This document shows positions 55,206 through 62,588 of a stretch of DNA of 64,000 nt, piece after piece. The position numbers were made by a program, and so were the translations under genes. Numbering within the stretch: position 1 is the stretch's first letter; every line of letters begins with the position of its first letter. This DNA is from Anaerolineaceae bacterium (GTDB taxonomy: Bacteria > Chloroflexota > Anaerolineae > Anaerolineales > Villigracilaceae), in the NCBI GenBank assembly GCA_009772985.1, contig WOUS01000003.1, forward strand, positions 1 to 64,000. Reading direction: 5' to 3'. The notes beneath the pieces were generated by a model. That model worked only from the letters and a program-made list of their open reading frames with translations, was not told the DNA's origin and did no database searches.

Positions 55206-55985
55206 TCACCCCCTCCAGCCGCGGTCCTCGGGCAGGGAATTGCCGCCGTCCACCACGATCAATTGGCCGGTGACGAAGGCCGCGTCCGGGTCGGCGAGGA
55301 AGCGCACCGCGTGCGCCACTTCTTCCGGCGTGCCGGACCGTCCGACCGGGGTGAGATTCCCGGCGGAAGCCTCGCTCTCCAGTTGGGACCCGGTGGCGAT
55401 CCAGCCCGGCGCGATGGCATTGACCGTGATCCGGTGCGCGGCGGCCTCGACCGCCGCCGCCCGCGTGAATCCGACCATCCCGGCCTTGGCGGCGTGGTAC
55501 GGCGCGTCGCCGACGGCCGCCTGCACCGCCCCGCTGGTGGAGGCCACGTTGATGATGCGCCCGTATTTTTGCCGCCGCATGACCGGCAGGACGGCGCGCG
55601 TCACCAGGAAGCAGGTGGTCAGGTTACGCTCCATTGACTGACGCCAGATCTCGTCGGTGGTCTCGTCCAGCGTGCCAACGAACTGCTCCTCGCCGAGGAC
55701 GGTCATCCCGGCGTTGTTGACGCAGATGTCCAGCCGCCCGAAAACGGCCAGGATGTCGGCGATGATCGCCCGAACGGCCTCGGGCTGCGTCAGGTCGGCA
55801 ACGTAGCCTTTGGCGCGCACCCCCGCAGACTCCAGTTCGCGCGCCCGCGCGTGGATGCGCTCCGTAGTGCTGACGAGCGCCACAGCCGCGCCGTCCGCGC
55901 CGAGGGCACGCGCGCTGGCAAACCCGATCCCGGTCGGACTGCCCGCCCCGGTGACAAGCGCGACCTGGTTGGAAAGTGGTTTCAT
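55206..55985 (-). CDS. SDR-family oxidoreductase
   Basis: A 259-aa classical SDR. 'VTGAGSPTGIGFASARALGADGA' binds the cofactor, 'NNAGMTV' is conserved, the catalytic Ser is in 'INVASTSGAVQ' and 'YHAAK' is the YxxxK pair. The C-terminal 'GQLIVVDGGNSLPEDRGWRG' is typical of 3-oxoacyl-ACP or sugar/steroid-type reductases. The start 'MKPLSNQVALV' overlaps the EamA stop (ATGA). The 582-aa ORF in the track is this gene plus an out-of-frame read of eamA and is not a fusion. The substrate is unknown. Confidence 0.9.
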   Translation of the reverse strand: MKPLSNQVALVTGAGSPTGIGFASARALGADGAAVALVSTTERIHARARELESAGVRAKGYVADLTQPEAVRAIIADILAVFGRLDICVNNAGMTVLGEEQFVGTLDETTDEIWRQSMERNLTTCFLVTRAVLPVMRRQKYGRIINVASTSGAVQAAVGDAPYHAAKAGMVGFTRAAAVEAAAHRITVNAIAPGWIATGSQLESEASAGNLTPVGRSGTPEEVAHAVRFLADPDAAFVTGQLIVVDGGNSLPEDRGWRG

Positions 55986-56926
55986 GCTTCTCCTCTGTTT
56001 TTCCCGCGCGCCCTCGACGCCAGGTAGATGCCCGCCAGGATGAGCACCGCGCCGCCGATCTTCACCCAGCCGGGAGTCTCCTGCAAAATAAAAAACGCCA
56101 GGATGGTCGAACCGATCGGCTCGCCCAGCAGGACCACCGAGACGAGCGAGGCGGGCAAATATCGCAGCGCCCAGTTGAACGAAGTATGCCCGAGCAGTTG
56201 CGGGACGAGCGCCAGCAGGACGAACCACAGATAGGCCGCGGGCGCGTACCCGAACATGCTCTGGCCCATCGCCAGCATGACCGCCGCCAGCACCACCGCC
56301 GCGGCCCCGTAAACGAGGAAGACGTACGGGACCAGCGGCATCCCCTCCCGCAGTTTGCGCCCCACCAGCATGTAACCGGCCGCCATCCACGCCCCAATCA
56401 GCGCCAGGAAATCGCCCAGGAATGCCCGTCCGCCGACGAACGCTGACAGCGGCGGGCAGGCCAGGCGTCCCGCCTCCAGCGTGCACGAATCGCTCACGCC
56501 CACCACCGCCCCTCCGGCCAGCGCCAGCGCCATCCCGGCGAGAACGCCGCCCGTCACGCGTTCGCGCAAAACCAGCGGCGAGAGCAGCACCACCCACAGC
56601 GGCGTGGTTGTCACCAGCACGACCGAACTGGCGACTGTCGTGTATTGGAGCGAGGTGATCCAGGAGGCGAAATGGACCGCCAGGAAGAGGCCGGAGAGCA
56701 GGCCGAGGGTCCACTCGCGCCGCGTCAGCGCCCGCAGCGCGGACCGGTAACGGGTCAGCGCGAGCGGAGCCAGCGCCAGGCTGGCCAGCGCCATCCGCCA
56801 GGCGGCGATGACGATGGACGGCACACCCTCCGTCTGCGCGAGGCGGATGAAGATCGAGGCGGTGGAAACAGCCAGGATGCCGGTCAACAGGATCAAGGTC
56901 AGGGAGAGGCGGCGGGGAGGGGTCAT
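55982..56926 (-). CDS. EamA/DMT-family transporter
   Basis: 314 aa with ten predicted transmembrane helices in two EamA halves ('LTGILAVSTASIFIRLAQTEGVPS' and 'LGEPIGSTILAFFILQETPGWVKIGGAVLI'). Members export amino acids, nucleosides or other metabolites. The start at 56926 has TATACT 7 nt upstream and no Shine-Dalgarno. It is co-transcribed and translationally coupled with the SDR that follows, so the two may handle the same small molecule. Confidence 0.9.
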   Translation of the reverse strand: MTPPRRLSLTLILLTGILAVSTASIFIRLAQTEGVPSIVIAAWRMALASLALAPLALTRYRSALRALTRREWTLGLLSGLFLAVHFASWITSLQYTTVASSVVLVTTTPLWVVLLSPLVLRERVTGGVLAGMALALAGGAVVGVSDSCTLEAGRLACPPLSAFVGGRAFLGDFLALIGAWMAAGYMLVGRKLREGMPLVPYVFLVYGAAAVVLAAVMLAMGQSMFGYAPAAYLWFVLLALVPQLLGHTSFNWALRYLPASLVSVVLLGEPIGSTILAFFILQETPGWVKIGGAVLILAGIYLASRARGKNRGEA

Positions 56927-56933
56927 CTGCCAA

Positions 56934-56939
56934 AGTATA
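56934..56939 (-). promoter_or_regulatory. -10 element TATACT for the EamA gene, leaderless configuration
   Basis: TATACT on the minus strand with a 7-nt spacer (TTGGCAG) to the ATG at 56926 and no Shine-Dalgarno. Confidence 0.6.
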
Positions 56940-56978
56940 CCGCTGTGTTAGCAAAATGTTGGAATCTCCGCGCGCATC

Positions 56979-57024
56979 TTGACTTTTGTCCCAGGAAACG
57001 TATAATATAGATGATAAATATCAT
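56979..57024 (+). promoter_or_regulatory. Promoter and candidate operator of the superoxide dismutase gene
   Basis: TTGACT (56979-56984), a 16-nt spacer and TATAAT (57001-57006) form the best sigma70-type promoter in the window. Directly downstream, ATGATA-AA-TATCAT (57011-57024) is a perfect palindrome overlapping the expected transcription start. Its AT-rich TGATA/TATCA half-sites resemble Fur/PerR-type boxes, which would fit metal or peroxide control. The regulator is an inference. Confidence 0.65.
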
Positions 57025-57057
57025 AAATATTCGTCCAACAAGCAAAAGGAGATTTCC

Positions 57058-57663
57058 ATGGCTTTCCAACTGACCCCCCTTCCATATGCGTACGATGCCC
57101 TCGAACCGACCATTGATGCGCAGACGATGACCATCCACCACGACAAGCACCACGCCGCCTACGTCAACAACCTGAACGCCGCGCTGGAGAAGCATCCCGA
57201 ACTGTCCGGCAAATCGCTCGAGGCGCTGCTCGCGGACCTGAACGCCGTCCCCGAAGACATCCGCACGGCGGTAAAAAATCACGGCGGCGGCGTCTGGAAC
57301 CACGACCTGTTCTGGCAGGTGATGGCGCCCAAGGCCGGCGGCGAGCCGAAGGGCGAACTGGCCGCGGCCATTGACGCCGCCTTTGGCAACTTCGCCAATT
57401 TCAAGGCCGAGTTCGAGAAGGCCGCCATGGGCCGCTTCGGCTCCGGCTGGGCCTGGCTGGTGAAAAAGGGCAGCGGACTGGCGATCCTTTCCACCGCCAA
57501 CCAGGACAACCCGATGTCCGAGGGCATGACCCCGCTCCTGACGCTGGATGTGTGGGAACATGCCTATTACCTGAAGTACCAGAACCGCCGCGCCGAGTAC
57601 GTGCCCGCGTTCTGGAACCTGGTCAACTGGGACGAGGTGTCCCGGCGCTATTCGGCCAAGTAA
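57058..57663 (+). CDS. Superoxide dismutase, Fe/Mn family
   Basis: 201 aa from the ATG at 57058 (AAAGGAG upstream). '[19 protein letters not shown]' carries the first metal His, '[16 protein letters not shown]' the second, and '[19 protein letters not shown]' the Asp and last His. '[11 protein letters not shown]' is the family core. It dismutates superoxide in the cytosol. I cannot decide iron versus manganese by eye. It is a single-gene unit with its own promoter and terminator, beside a ferredoxin gene. Confidence 0.96.
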   Translation: MAFQLTPLPYAYDALEPTIDAQTMTIHHDKHHAAYVNNLNAALEKHPELSGKSLEALLADLNAVPEDIRTAVKNHGGGVWNHDLFWQVMAPKAGGEPKGELAAAIDAAFGNFANFKAEFEKAAMGRFGSGWAWLVKKGSGLAILSTANQDNPMSEGMTPLLTLDVWEHAYYLKYQNRRAEYVPAFWNLVNWDEVSRRYSAK

Positions 57664-57690
57664 GCCGCATCGCACCGCAACTCGATTTAT

Positions 57691-57725
57691 AAAGTGACAG
57701 TCACGTTGGACGTGACTGTCACTTT
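57691..57725 (+). terminator. Terminator/palindromic repeat after the superoxide dismutase gene
   Basis: AAAGTGACAGTCACGT-TGG-ACGTGACTGTCACTTT, a perfect 16-bp stem followed by ATTTT. Its length and exactness suggest a dispersed repeat doing double duty as a terminator. Confidence 0.85.
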
Positions 57726-57781
57726 ATTTTCAAACCGGATATAATATATCCACTTGACCCGACTACCAAAGGAGAAACACC

Positions 57782-58195
57782 ATGACCCATATCATCACCA
57801 GCCTGTGCCTGCGCGACCGCGGCTGCATCGAAGTCTGCCCGGTGGAGTGCATTCTCCCCGGCCAGCCAGCGGATAAGTATCCGTGGATGTACATTGACCC
57901 CGACACCTGCATTGACTGCGGCGCGTGCGTCCCGGAATGCCCGGTCGGCGCCATCTTCCCGCAGGACGAAGTCCCGGCGGCGTACACCGCCAAGGGCGGC
58001 GAGTACATCAGCCGGGTCGGCGAGACCGGCCACTACGAAGGCGCCAACCATCTCGGCAAGCAGGTCGTGCTCGACACCGCCCGGCAGTTGAAGGCCGGCG
58101 AGACCGTGGACCTGACCGCCGACATCCAGCCGAACTACGATTTCTTCAAGTCCGGTCCCGGCTACGGGGCCAAGGACAACGACAACGGGATGTAG
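57782..58195 (+). CDS. 7Fe ferredoxin with C-terminal extension
   Basis: 137 aa. 'CLRDRGCIEVCPVECI' near the N-terminus and 'CIDCGACVPECPVGAI' near residue 42 match the 3Fe-4S/4Fe-4S FdxA-type layout, followed by about 75 residues ('EYISRVGETGHYEGANHLGKQVVLD') as in Chloroflexota homologues. It is a low-potential electron carrier in the cytosol, partners unknown. AAAGGAG lies before the ATG and a TATAAT-like hexamer about 35 nt upstream. A clear terminator follows. Confidence 0.92.
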   Translation: MTHIITSLCLRDRGCIEVCPVECILPGQPADKYPWMYIDPDTCIDCGACVPECPVGAIFPQDEVPAAYTAKGGEYISRVGETGHYEGANHLGKQVVLDTARQLKAGETVDLTADIQPNYDFFKSGPGYGAKDNDNGM

Positions 58196-58210
58196 CCCTT
58201 CCCTGTCACC

Positions 58211-58245
58211 AAAGCCAGGCTCGCGTGGGCCTGGCTTTTTGTTTT
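58211..58245 (+). terminator. Terminator after the ferredoxin gene
   Basis: AAAGCCAGGC-TCGCGTGG-GCCTGGCTTT followed by TTGTTTT, a 10-bp perfect stem with a T-tract. Confidence 0.9.
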
Positions 58246-58268
58246 CCAAGAGTATAATCAACCCACCT

Positions 58269-59537
58269 ATGCCGCCTCGACGCTCCCCCGCCACCCCCCT
58301 GACCTGGGGCCTGCTCGCCGCTTTCGGCGTCATCCTCCTGCTCGCCGGCGCTGCCGCGTTCTGGAACGCCCTCGCCGGCTGGCTCACGCCGGAACCGGCC
58401 GCGACCCGCACGCCGGTCCCGCGCGTGGTCCCGACCGGCACGCGCTCCCCGTTCGAATATCCCACCCTCGCGCCAACAAACACCCTTTCCCCCGACCTGA
58501 TCCCCGTCACCCCCAGCCCGGTCCCCACGCTGGCATACCTGTTCCAGCAGGGCTTCCCGCCGTACATCAACCCGATCACCGGAATGATGGCCGCGGACCT
58601 GTCGCCGCTGGAGCGCCGCCCGATTGCCGTCAAGATCAGCAATTTCCCGCGCTATGTGCGCGGATGGCAGTCCGGCCTGTCGCTGGCAGACAACGTCTAT
58701 GAATACTACACGGAAGACCTTGAAACGCGTTTCATCGCTGTTTTTTATGGCACGGATGCCAGCCGCGTCGGTCCGGTGCGCTCGGCGCGTTTCTTTGATG
58801 AGCACATCACCCGCATGTACCATGCCTATCTTGTCTATTCCGGCGCCGATGATCGTATTGATGATTATCTTGCCGCCACCGATCTTAAGGATTTTCGGTT
58901 AATACCCAACGAATACGACTGCCCGCCCCTATGCTGGGATAACGATATCGCCGATTACAACAATTACTTCCTGGACACCTCCAAAGTCTCCGCCTATCTG
59001 GAATGGGCGCACAAAGACAACACACGCCAGCCGCTCTCCGGCATGGTCTTTACCACTACTGCTCCATTCACCACCAACAGCGCCGGACGCATCTTTGTGC
59101 GCAATTCCTATCGCGCTTACAACTACTGGCAATACGACGCCGCCACGCAAAAATACCTGCGCTTCCAGGAGACGGTTGATAACCACGAAGGCGTGGAGCC
59201 GGCCTACACCGCGCACATTGACAACCTGACCGGCAAACAGATCACTGCCGATAACCTGGTTGTGCTGCTCGTGCGTTACATCCACAACCCGCAGTCCACC
59301 GGCCAAATGTACGTTGTTGACCTGTACAATTCCGGGCAGGCGTTTATCTTCCGCGACGGGCGCGTCTACGAGGCGCGCTGGGTGCGGACCGCCTTCGACG
59401 CCCTGCTCTCGTTCACCGACCCGGGCGGGAATCCGCTCCCGCTGAAGACGGGCGTCACCTGGTTCCAGGTCATCGGGCTGGGTTCCGCGTACTCCAACGA
59501 TGGCGGCGACTGGTTCTTCGACTTCCAGATGCCGTGA
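58269..59537 (+). CDS. DUF3048 (YerB-like) domain protein
   Basis: 422 aa. An N-terminal transmembrane anchor ('WGLLAAFGVILLLAGAAAFW') and a Thr/Pro linker lead to the two DUF3048 domains: 'RRPIAVKISNFPRYVRGWQSGLSLADNVYEY', 'VGPVRSARFFDE', then the C-terminal 'LVVLLVRYIHNP' and 'GVTWFQVIGLGSAYSNDG'. The family is extracytoplasmic and of unknown function. TATAAT lies 10 nt before the ATG, leaving only a few leader bases. A family G element begins 5 nt after the stop. Confidence 0.88.
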   Translation: MPPRRSPATPLTWGLLAAFGVILLLAGAAAFWNALAGWLTPEPAATRTPVPRVVPTGTRSPFEYPTLAPTNTLSPDLIPVTPSPVPTLAYLFQQGFPPYINPITGMMAADLSPLERRPIAVKISNFPRYVRGWQSGLSLADNVYEYYTEDLETRFIAVFYGTDASRVGPVRSARFFDEHITRMYHAYLVYSGADDRIDDYLAATDLKDFRLIPNEYDCPPLCWDNDIADYNNYFLDTSKVSAYLEWAHKDNTRQPLSGMVFTTTAPFTTNSAGRIFVRNSYRAYNYWQYDAATQKYLRFQETVDNHEGVEPAYTAHIDNLTGKQITADNLVVLLVRYIHNPQSTGQMYVVDLYNSGQAFIFRDGRVYEARWVRTAFDALLSFTDPGGNPLPLKTGVTWFQVIGLGSAYSNDGGDWFFDFQMP

Positions 59538-59542
59538 TGAAT

Positions 59543-59654
59543 GGGACGCGGAAAAACGCGGATGGACGCGGATTTTCTCAAAAAGCAAGGAAAAAAATGG
59601 TTTTTCCGCGTTTTCCGTGCTCGCCTGCACCCGTTCTTTGGGTGTCCGCGTCCC
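59543..59654. repeat. Family G MITE-like element after the DUF3048 gene
   Basis: It starts GGGACGCGG with internal AACGCGGATGGACGCGGATTTT, and ends CCTGCACCCGTTCTTTGGGT then GTCCGCGTCCC. The right end is the same sequence as in the element at 25850. It fills most of the gap to the next gene. Confidence 0.85.
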
Positions 59655-59691
59655 ACAACGAATCGGCGTGTATAATTGAGCAGGAGGAAGC

Positions 59692-60201
59692 ATGACCTTC
59701 GACCCCACCCAAATCCGCAGTTTCCTGCTGGCGCTGACCGGCTTCGGCGGCGCGTTCCTGGCCGCCCTGTGGCTCGCCCTCATCGTCTGGACCTACCGCG
59801 ACATCCGCAACCGCCACCGCGACCGGCTGGTGCACATCCTGGCAGCGGGACTGGTGGCCCTGCTCAACCTGCCGGGCGTGCTGGTCTATCTCGTCCTGCG
59901 CCCGGCGCACACGCTCGAAGAGGAATACGAGCGTACGCTGGAGGAGGAAGCCCTGCTCCAGGCCATCGAGGACCAGCCGCTCTGCCCCGGCTGCGAGCGC
60001 CGCGTGCGTGAGGACTGGGTCGTCTGCCCGAACTGCCAGACCAAACTCAAGAAGCCCTGCCACCACTGCGGCAAATTGATGGAACTCCCGTGGAACATCT
60101 GCCCGTACTGCGGCACGCCTGCGCCCGGCATGCGCCGCGAAGGCGCGACGATGGAGGAGATTGTCCAGAACTTGCCAAAGGAAGAAATAAGCAAGGATTA
60201 G
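59692..60201 (+). CDS. Membrane protein with C-terminal zinc ribbons
   Basis: 169 aa. Two transmembrane helices ('FLLALTGFGGAFLAALWLALIVW' and 'LVHILAAGLVALLNLPGVLVYLVL') are followed by a cytosolic region with paired zinc knuckles: 'CPGCERRVREDWVVCPNC' and 'CHHCGKLMELPWNICPYCG'. GAGGAGG gives a strong start. The function is unknown. A different zinc-ribbon protein follows 5 nt downstream, and another lies at 44503. Confidence 0.82.
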   Translation: MTFDPTQIRSFLLALTGFGGAFLAALWLALIVWTYRDIRNRHRDRLVHILAAGLVALLNLPGVLVYLVLRPAHTLEEEYERTLEEEALLQAIEDQPLCPGCERRVREDWVVCPNCQTKLKKPCHHCGKLMELPWNICPYCGTPAPGMRREGATMEEIVQNLPKEEISKD

Positions 60202-60206
60202 GTGTC

Positions 60207-61115
60207 ATGAAAAAATGCCCTTACTGCGCAGAATTAATCCAAGATGAGGCCGTTCTTTGCAGGTATTGTGGAAAAAACTTGCCACCAAAGGGTGATTCTG
60301 CCCTTAGGATAATCACCGCGGATGAATTCTGTAAGTTACCTGCCAATTACAAGCCTCCGACAAACGATATCGAGGCAATCTACCAAGAACAACTGGCAAC
60401 ATTTCAGCAAGGCAAGTGGAGGGAATGCGCACTGCCGCCAAGGCATGGCTATATTCCCCGCCATTACCTAGACAGGGTGTCATTAGAAGAGTTTCTTGTC
60501 TTGAAAGAAGAAATGTTGAGAAAATGCTGGGAGGAAAGTGACAAAACTCCTGATGGCATGATTGATTGGTTGTGGGCAAATCACTCCAGATGGAAGAATA
60601 TAGCCGCATCTGATGCTTTTACTGCTTTGTGCATCTCTTTGGGCTCTTTTATTAGGAGCACGATAAGCAGTCTGTATAACCGGTATCTTGAAAATTTACT
60701 GGAAAGCGTTCTAACTGTAATTCCCTCAGAATCGGTGATGTCCTCTTCAAGTATTCTTGAATCGGTTGAAAAAGCGCCAGCAGTACGTGAAATTCCAGAG
60801 GTGTATAGATCCACATTAATTGCCGAGGCCAAAAGATTGATTTCGATGAATACTCCATATAAAGTTAGAAAAGCGGCATCACTTGCGGAATTAATGGATG
60901 AGATTGATAATTTAGCAGTCAAAATTGCTGGCTTGTTGGATAAGCGTCATAAGAAATTTTCTTCAAATTCCCCATACTCATTCATTGTCGAGTATACAGA
61001 AATACAAAAAGCTGTGGGTGAAGCTACCAAGAACGACAGTAGATTCTCTGAGGGAACCAGAGCAGATCTATGCCTTCAGGTAGGTAAGGAGCTTAAGAAA
61101 AGGAATTACATGTAA
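60207..61115 (+). CDS. Zinc-ribbon protein of unknown function, low GC
   Basis: 302 aa. One N-terminal zinc ribbon ('CPYCAELIQDEAVLCRYCG') is followed by about 270 residues of mostly helical, soluble sequence ('ATFQQGKWRECALPPRHGYIPRHYL', 'LIAEAKRLISMNTPYKVRKAASLAELMDEIDN'). No family is recognised beyond the ribbon. The body is clearly AT-richer than its neighbours, so the ribbon may have been joined to foreign sequence. It begins 5 nt after the preceding zinc-ribbon gene. Confidence 0.72.
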   Translation: MKKCPYCAELIQDEAVLCRYCGKNLPPKGDSALRIITADEFCKLPANYKPPTNDIEAIYQEQLATFQQGKWRECALPPRHGYIPRHYLDRVSLEEFLVLKEEMLRKCWEESDKTPDGMIDWLWANHSRWKNIAASDAFTALCISLGSFIRSTISSLYNRYLENLLESVLTVIPSESVMSSSSILESVEKAPAVREIPEVYRSTLIAEAKRLISMNTPYKVRKAASLAELMDEIDNLAVKIAGLLDKRHKKFSSNSPYSFIVEYTEIQKAVGEATKNDSRFSEGTRADLCLQVGKELKKRNYM

Positions 61116-61165
61116 AGAAAATTGTAAATAAAACATCAAACTCACATCAAAAGGAGCTTCTCAAT

Positions 61166-61426
61166 ATGGGTATCGCCTCTTTCATCATGGGAATGCTTAC
61201 CATCCTAGGCGCGTGCGTCAACCTCATCCCCGGTATGTCGTGGGCCAACTACGCCCTCTGTCCGATCGCCCTGATCGGCTCCATCCTCGGGCTGGCCTCG
61301 CTCTTCCCGCAGCACGAGAACAAAGTCTTCGGCGGGATCGGCCTGGCGCTCAACGCCATCGCCCTGGTCATCGCCATCATCCGCGTCCTCCTCTCCTTCC
61401 TGGCAGGCGGATTCGGCATCCTCTAA
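61166..61426 (+). CDS. Small membrane protein
   Basis: 86 aa with two or three hydrophobic helices ('FIMGMLTILGACVNLIPG', 'ALCPIALIGSILGLASLF', 'GGIGLALNAIALVIAIIRVLLSFL'). The layout resembles DUF4190-type proteins. AAAGGAG lies before the ATG. No function can be assigned. Confidence 0.75.
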   Translation: MGIASFIMGMLTILGACVNLIPGMSWANYALCPIALIGSILGLASLFPQHENKVFGGIGLALNAIALVIAIIRVLLSFLAGGFGIL

Positions 61427-61435
61427 CACCTTCTC

Positions 61436-61468
61436 GTTTCACCACTCACCATTCACCATTCACCATTA
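61436..61468. repeat. CACCATT short tandem repeat before the enolase-superfamily gene
   Basis: Four imperfect 7-bp units (ACTCACCATTCACCATTCACCATT) in the 52-nt gap. They look like part of a dispersed microsatellite-like family. Confidence 0.6.
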
Positions 61469-61478
61469 GCCGCCTTCC

Positions 61479-62588
61479 ATGAAACTCGACTCGCTCACCC
61501 TGTTCCACGTTTCCATGCCGCTCGTGTCGCCGTTCGAGACCTCCTTCGGGCGGACGACTGACCGCGAGTGCATCGTCATCGCGGCCCGCTCCGGCGGCCT
61601 GACCGGCTACGGCGAGTGCGTCGCGGACCGGGATCCGGGCTACTCCTACGAGACGAGTCACACCGCCTGGCACATCCTCAAAGACTTCGCCGCCCCGCTC
61701 CTGCTCGGGCAGGACGTGGCCGACGCCGCCGACTTCCAGCAACGCGTGGCCTCCATCCGCGGCCACAACCTCGCCAAGGCCGGCGTCGAGATGGCGCTCT
61801 GGGACCTGCTCGGCAAACGCGACGGGAAATCGCTGCGCGAAATGCTCGGCGGCAGCCGCGACCGGGTGCCGGTCGGCGTGTCGGTCGGGTTGCAGGAATC
61901 GCCCGAGGCGCTGGTGCAGGCCGTCGGCAAATACCTGGCCGAGGGCTACGCCCGCATCAAGATCAAGATCAAACCCGGCCGCGACGTGGGCGACGCTTCC
62001 GCCGTCCGCAAGGCCTTCCCGAAGATCAAACTGCAAGTGGACGCCAACTCGGCCTACACGCTGGAGACCGCCGCGGCGCTCCGTCCGCTCGACGACCTCG
62101 ACCTGCTGCTCATCGAACAGCCGCTCAACGAAGACGACATCTGGGACCACGCCAAACTGCAAGCGCAGTTCCGCACGCCCATCTGCCTCGACGAAAGCAT
62201 CGTCAGCCCGCGGCACGCCCGCTACGCCATCGAGATGAAAGCCTGCCAGATCATCAACATCAAGGCCGGGCGCGTCGGCGGATTGAGCCAGGCCGTCGCC
62301 GTCCACGACCTGTGCCGCGCCAGCGGACTGCCGGTCTGGTGCGGCGGGATGCTCGAGACCGGCATCGGGCGCGCCTCCAACCTGGCGCTGGCCTCCCTGC
62401 CCGGCTTCACCCTGCCCGGCGACATCTCCGCCTCCGAGCGCTACTACGCCCGCGACATCACCCGCGAGCGCTTCACCCTCAACGACGACAGCACCATCAC
62501 CGTCCCGTCCGGCCCCGGCCTGGGCATATGCGTGGACGAAGCCGCCCTGAAGGAATTCACCCTCAACGAGATGACCCTATGCGAATGA
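61479..62588 (+). CDS. Enolase-superfamily enzyme (o-succinylbenzoate synthase / N-acylamino acid racemase type)
   Basis: 369 aa. The muconate lactonizing subgroup fold has catalytic lysines in 'YARIKIKIKPG' (KxK), metal ligands in 'LQVDANSAY', 'LIEQPL' and 'CLDESI', and the second Lys in 'IINIKAGRVGGL'. It matches the menC2/NAAAR group, which makes o-succinylbenzoate for menaquinone or racemises N-acylamino acids. No men genes are in view, so the two roles cannot be separated. There is no Shine-Dalgarno. The stop overlaps the start of the next gene. Confidence 0.88.
   Translation: MKLDSLTLFHVSMPLVSPFETSFGRTTDRECIVIAARSGGLTGYGECVADRDPGYSYETSHTAWHILKDFAAPLLLGQDVADAADFQQRVASIRGHNLAKAGVEMALWDLLGKRDGKSLREMLGGSRDRVPVGVSVGLQESPEALVQAVGKYLAEGYARIKIKIKPGRDVGDASAVRKAFPKIKLQVDANSAYTLETAAALRPLDDLDLLLIEQPLNEDDIWDHAKLQAQFRTPICLDESIVSPRHARYAIEMKACQIINIKAGRVGGLSQAVAVHDLCRASGLPVWCGGMLETGIGRASNLALASLPGFTLPGDISASERYYARDITRERFTLNDDSTITVPSGPGLGICVDEAALKEFTLNEMTLCE

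Noticed and set aside
55206-56954. 582-aa ORF suggesting a fusion with an SDR
   Set aside because: The N-terminal 300 residues are eamA read out of frame. The SDR has its own ATGA-overlap start at 55985 and normal length.
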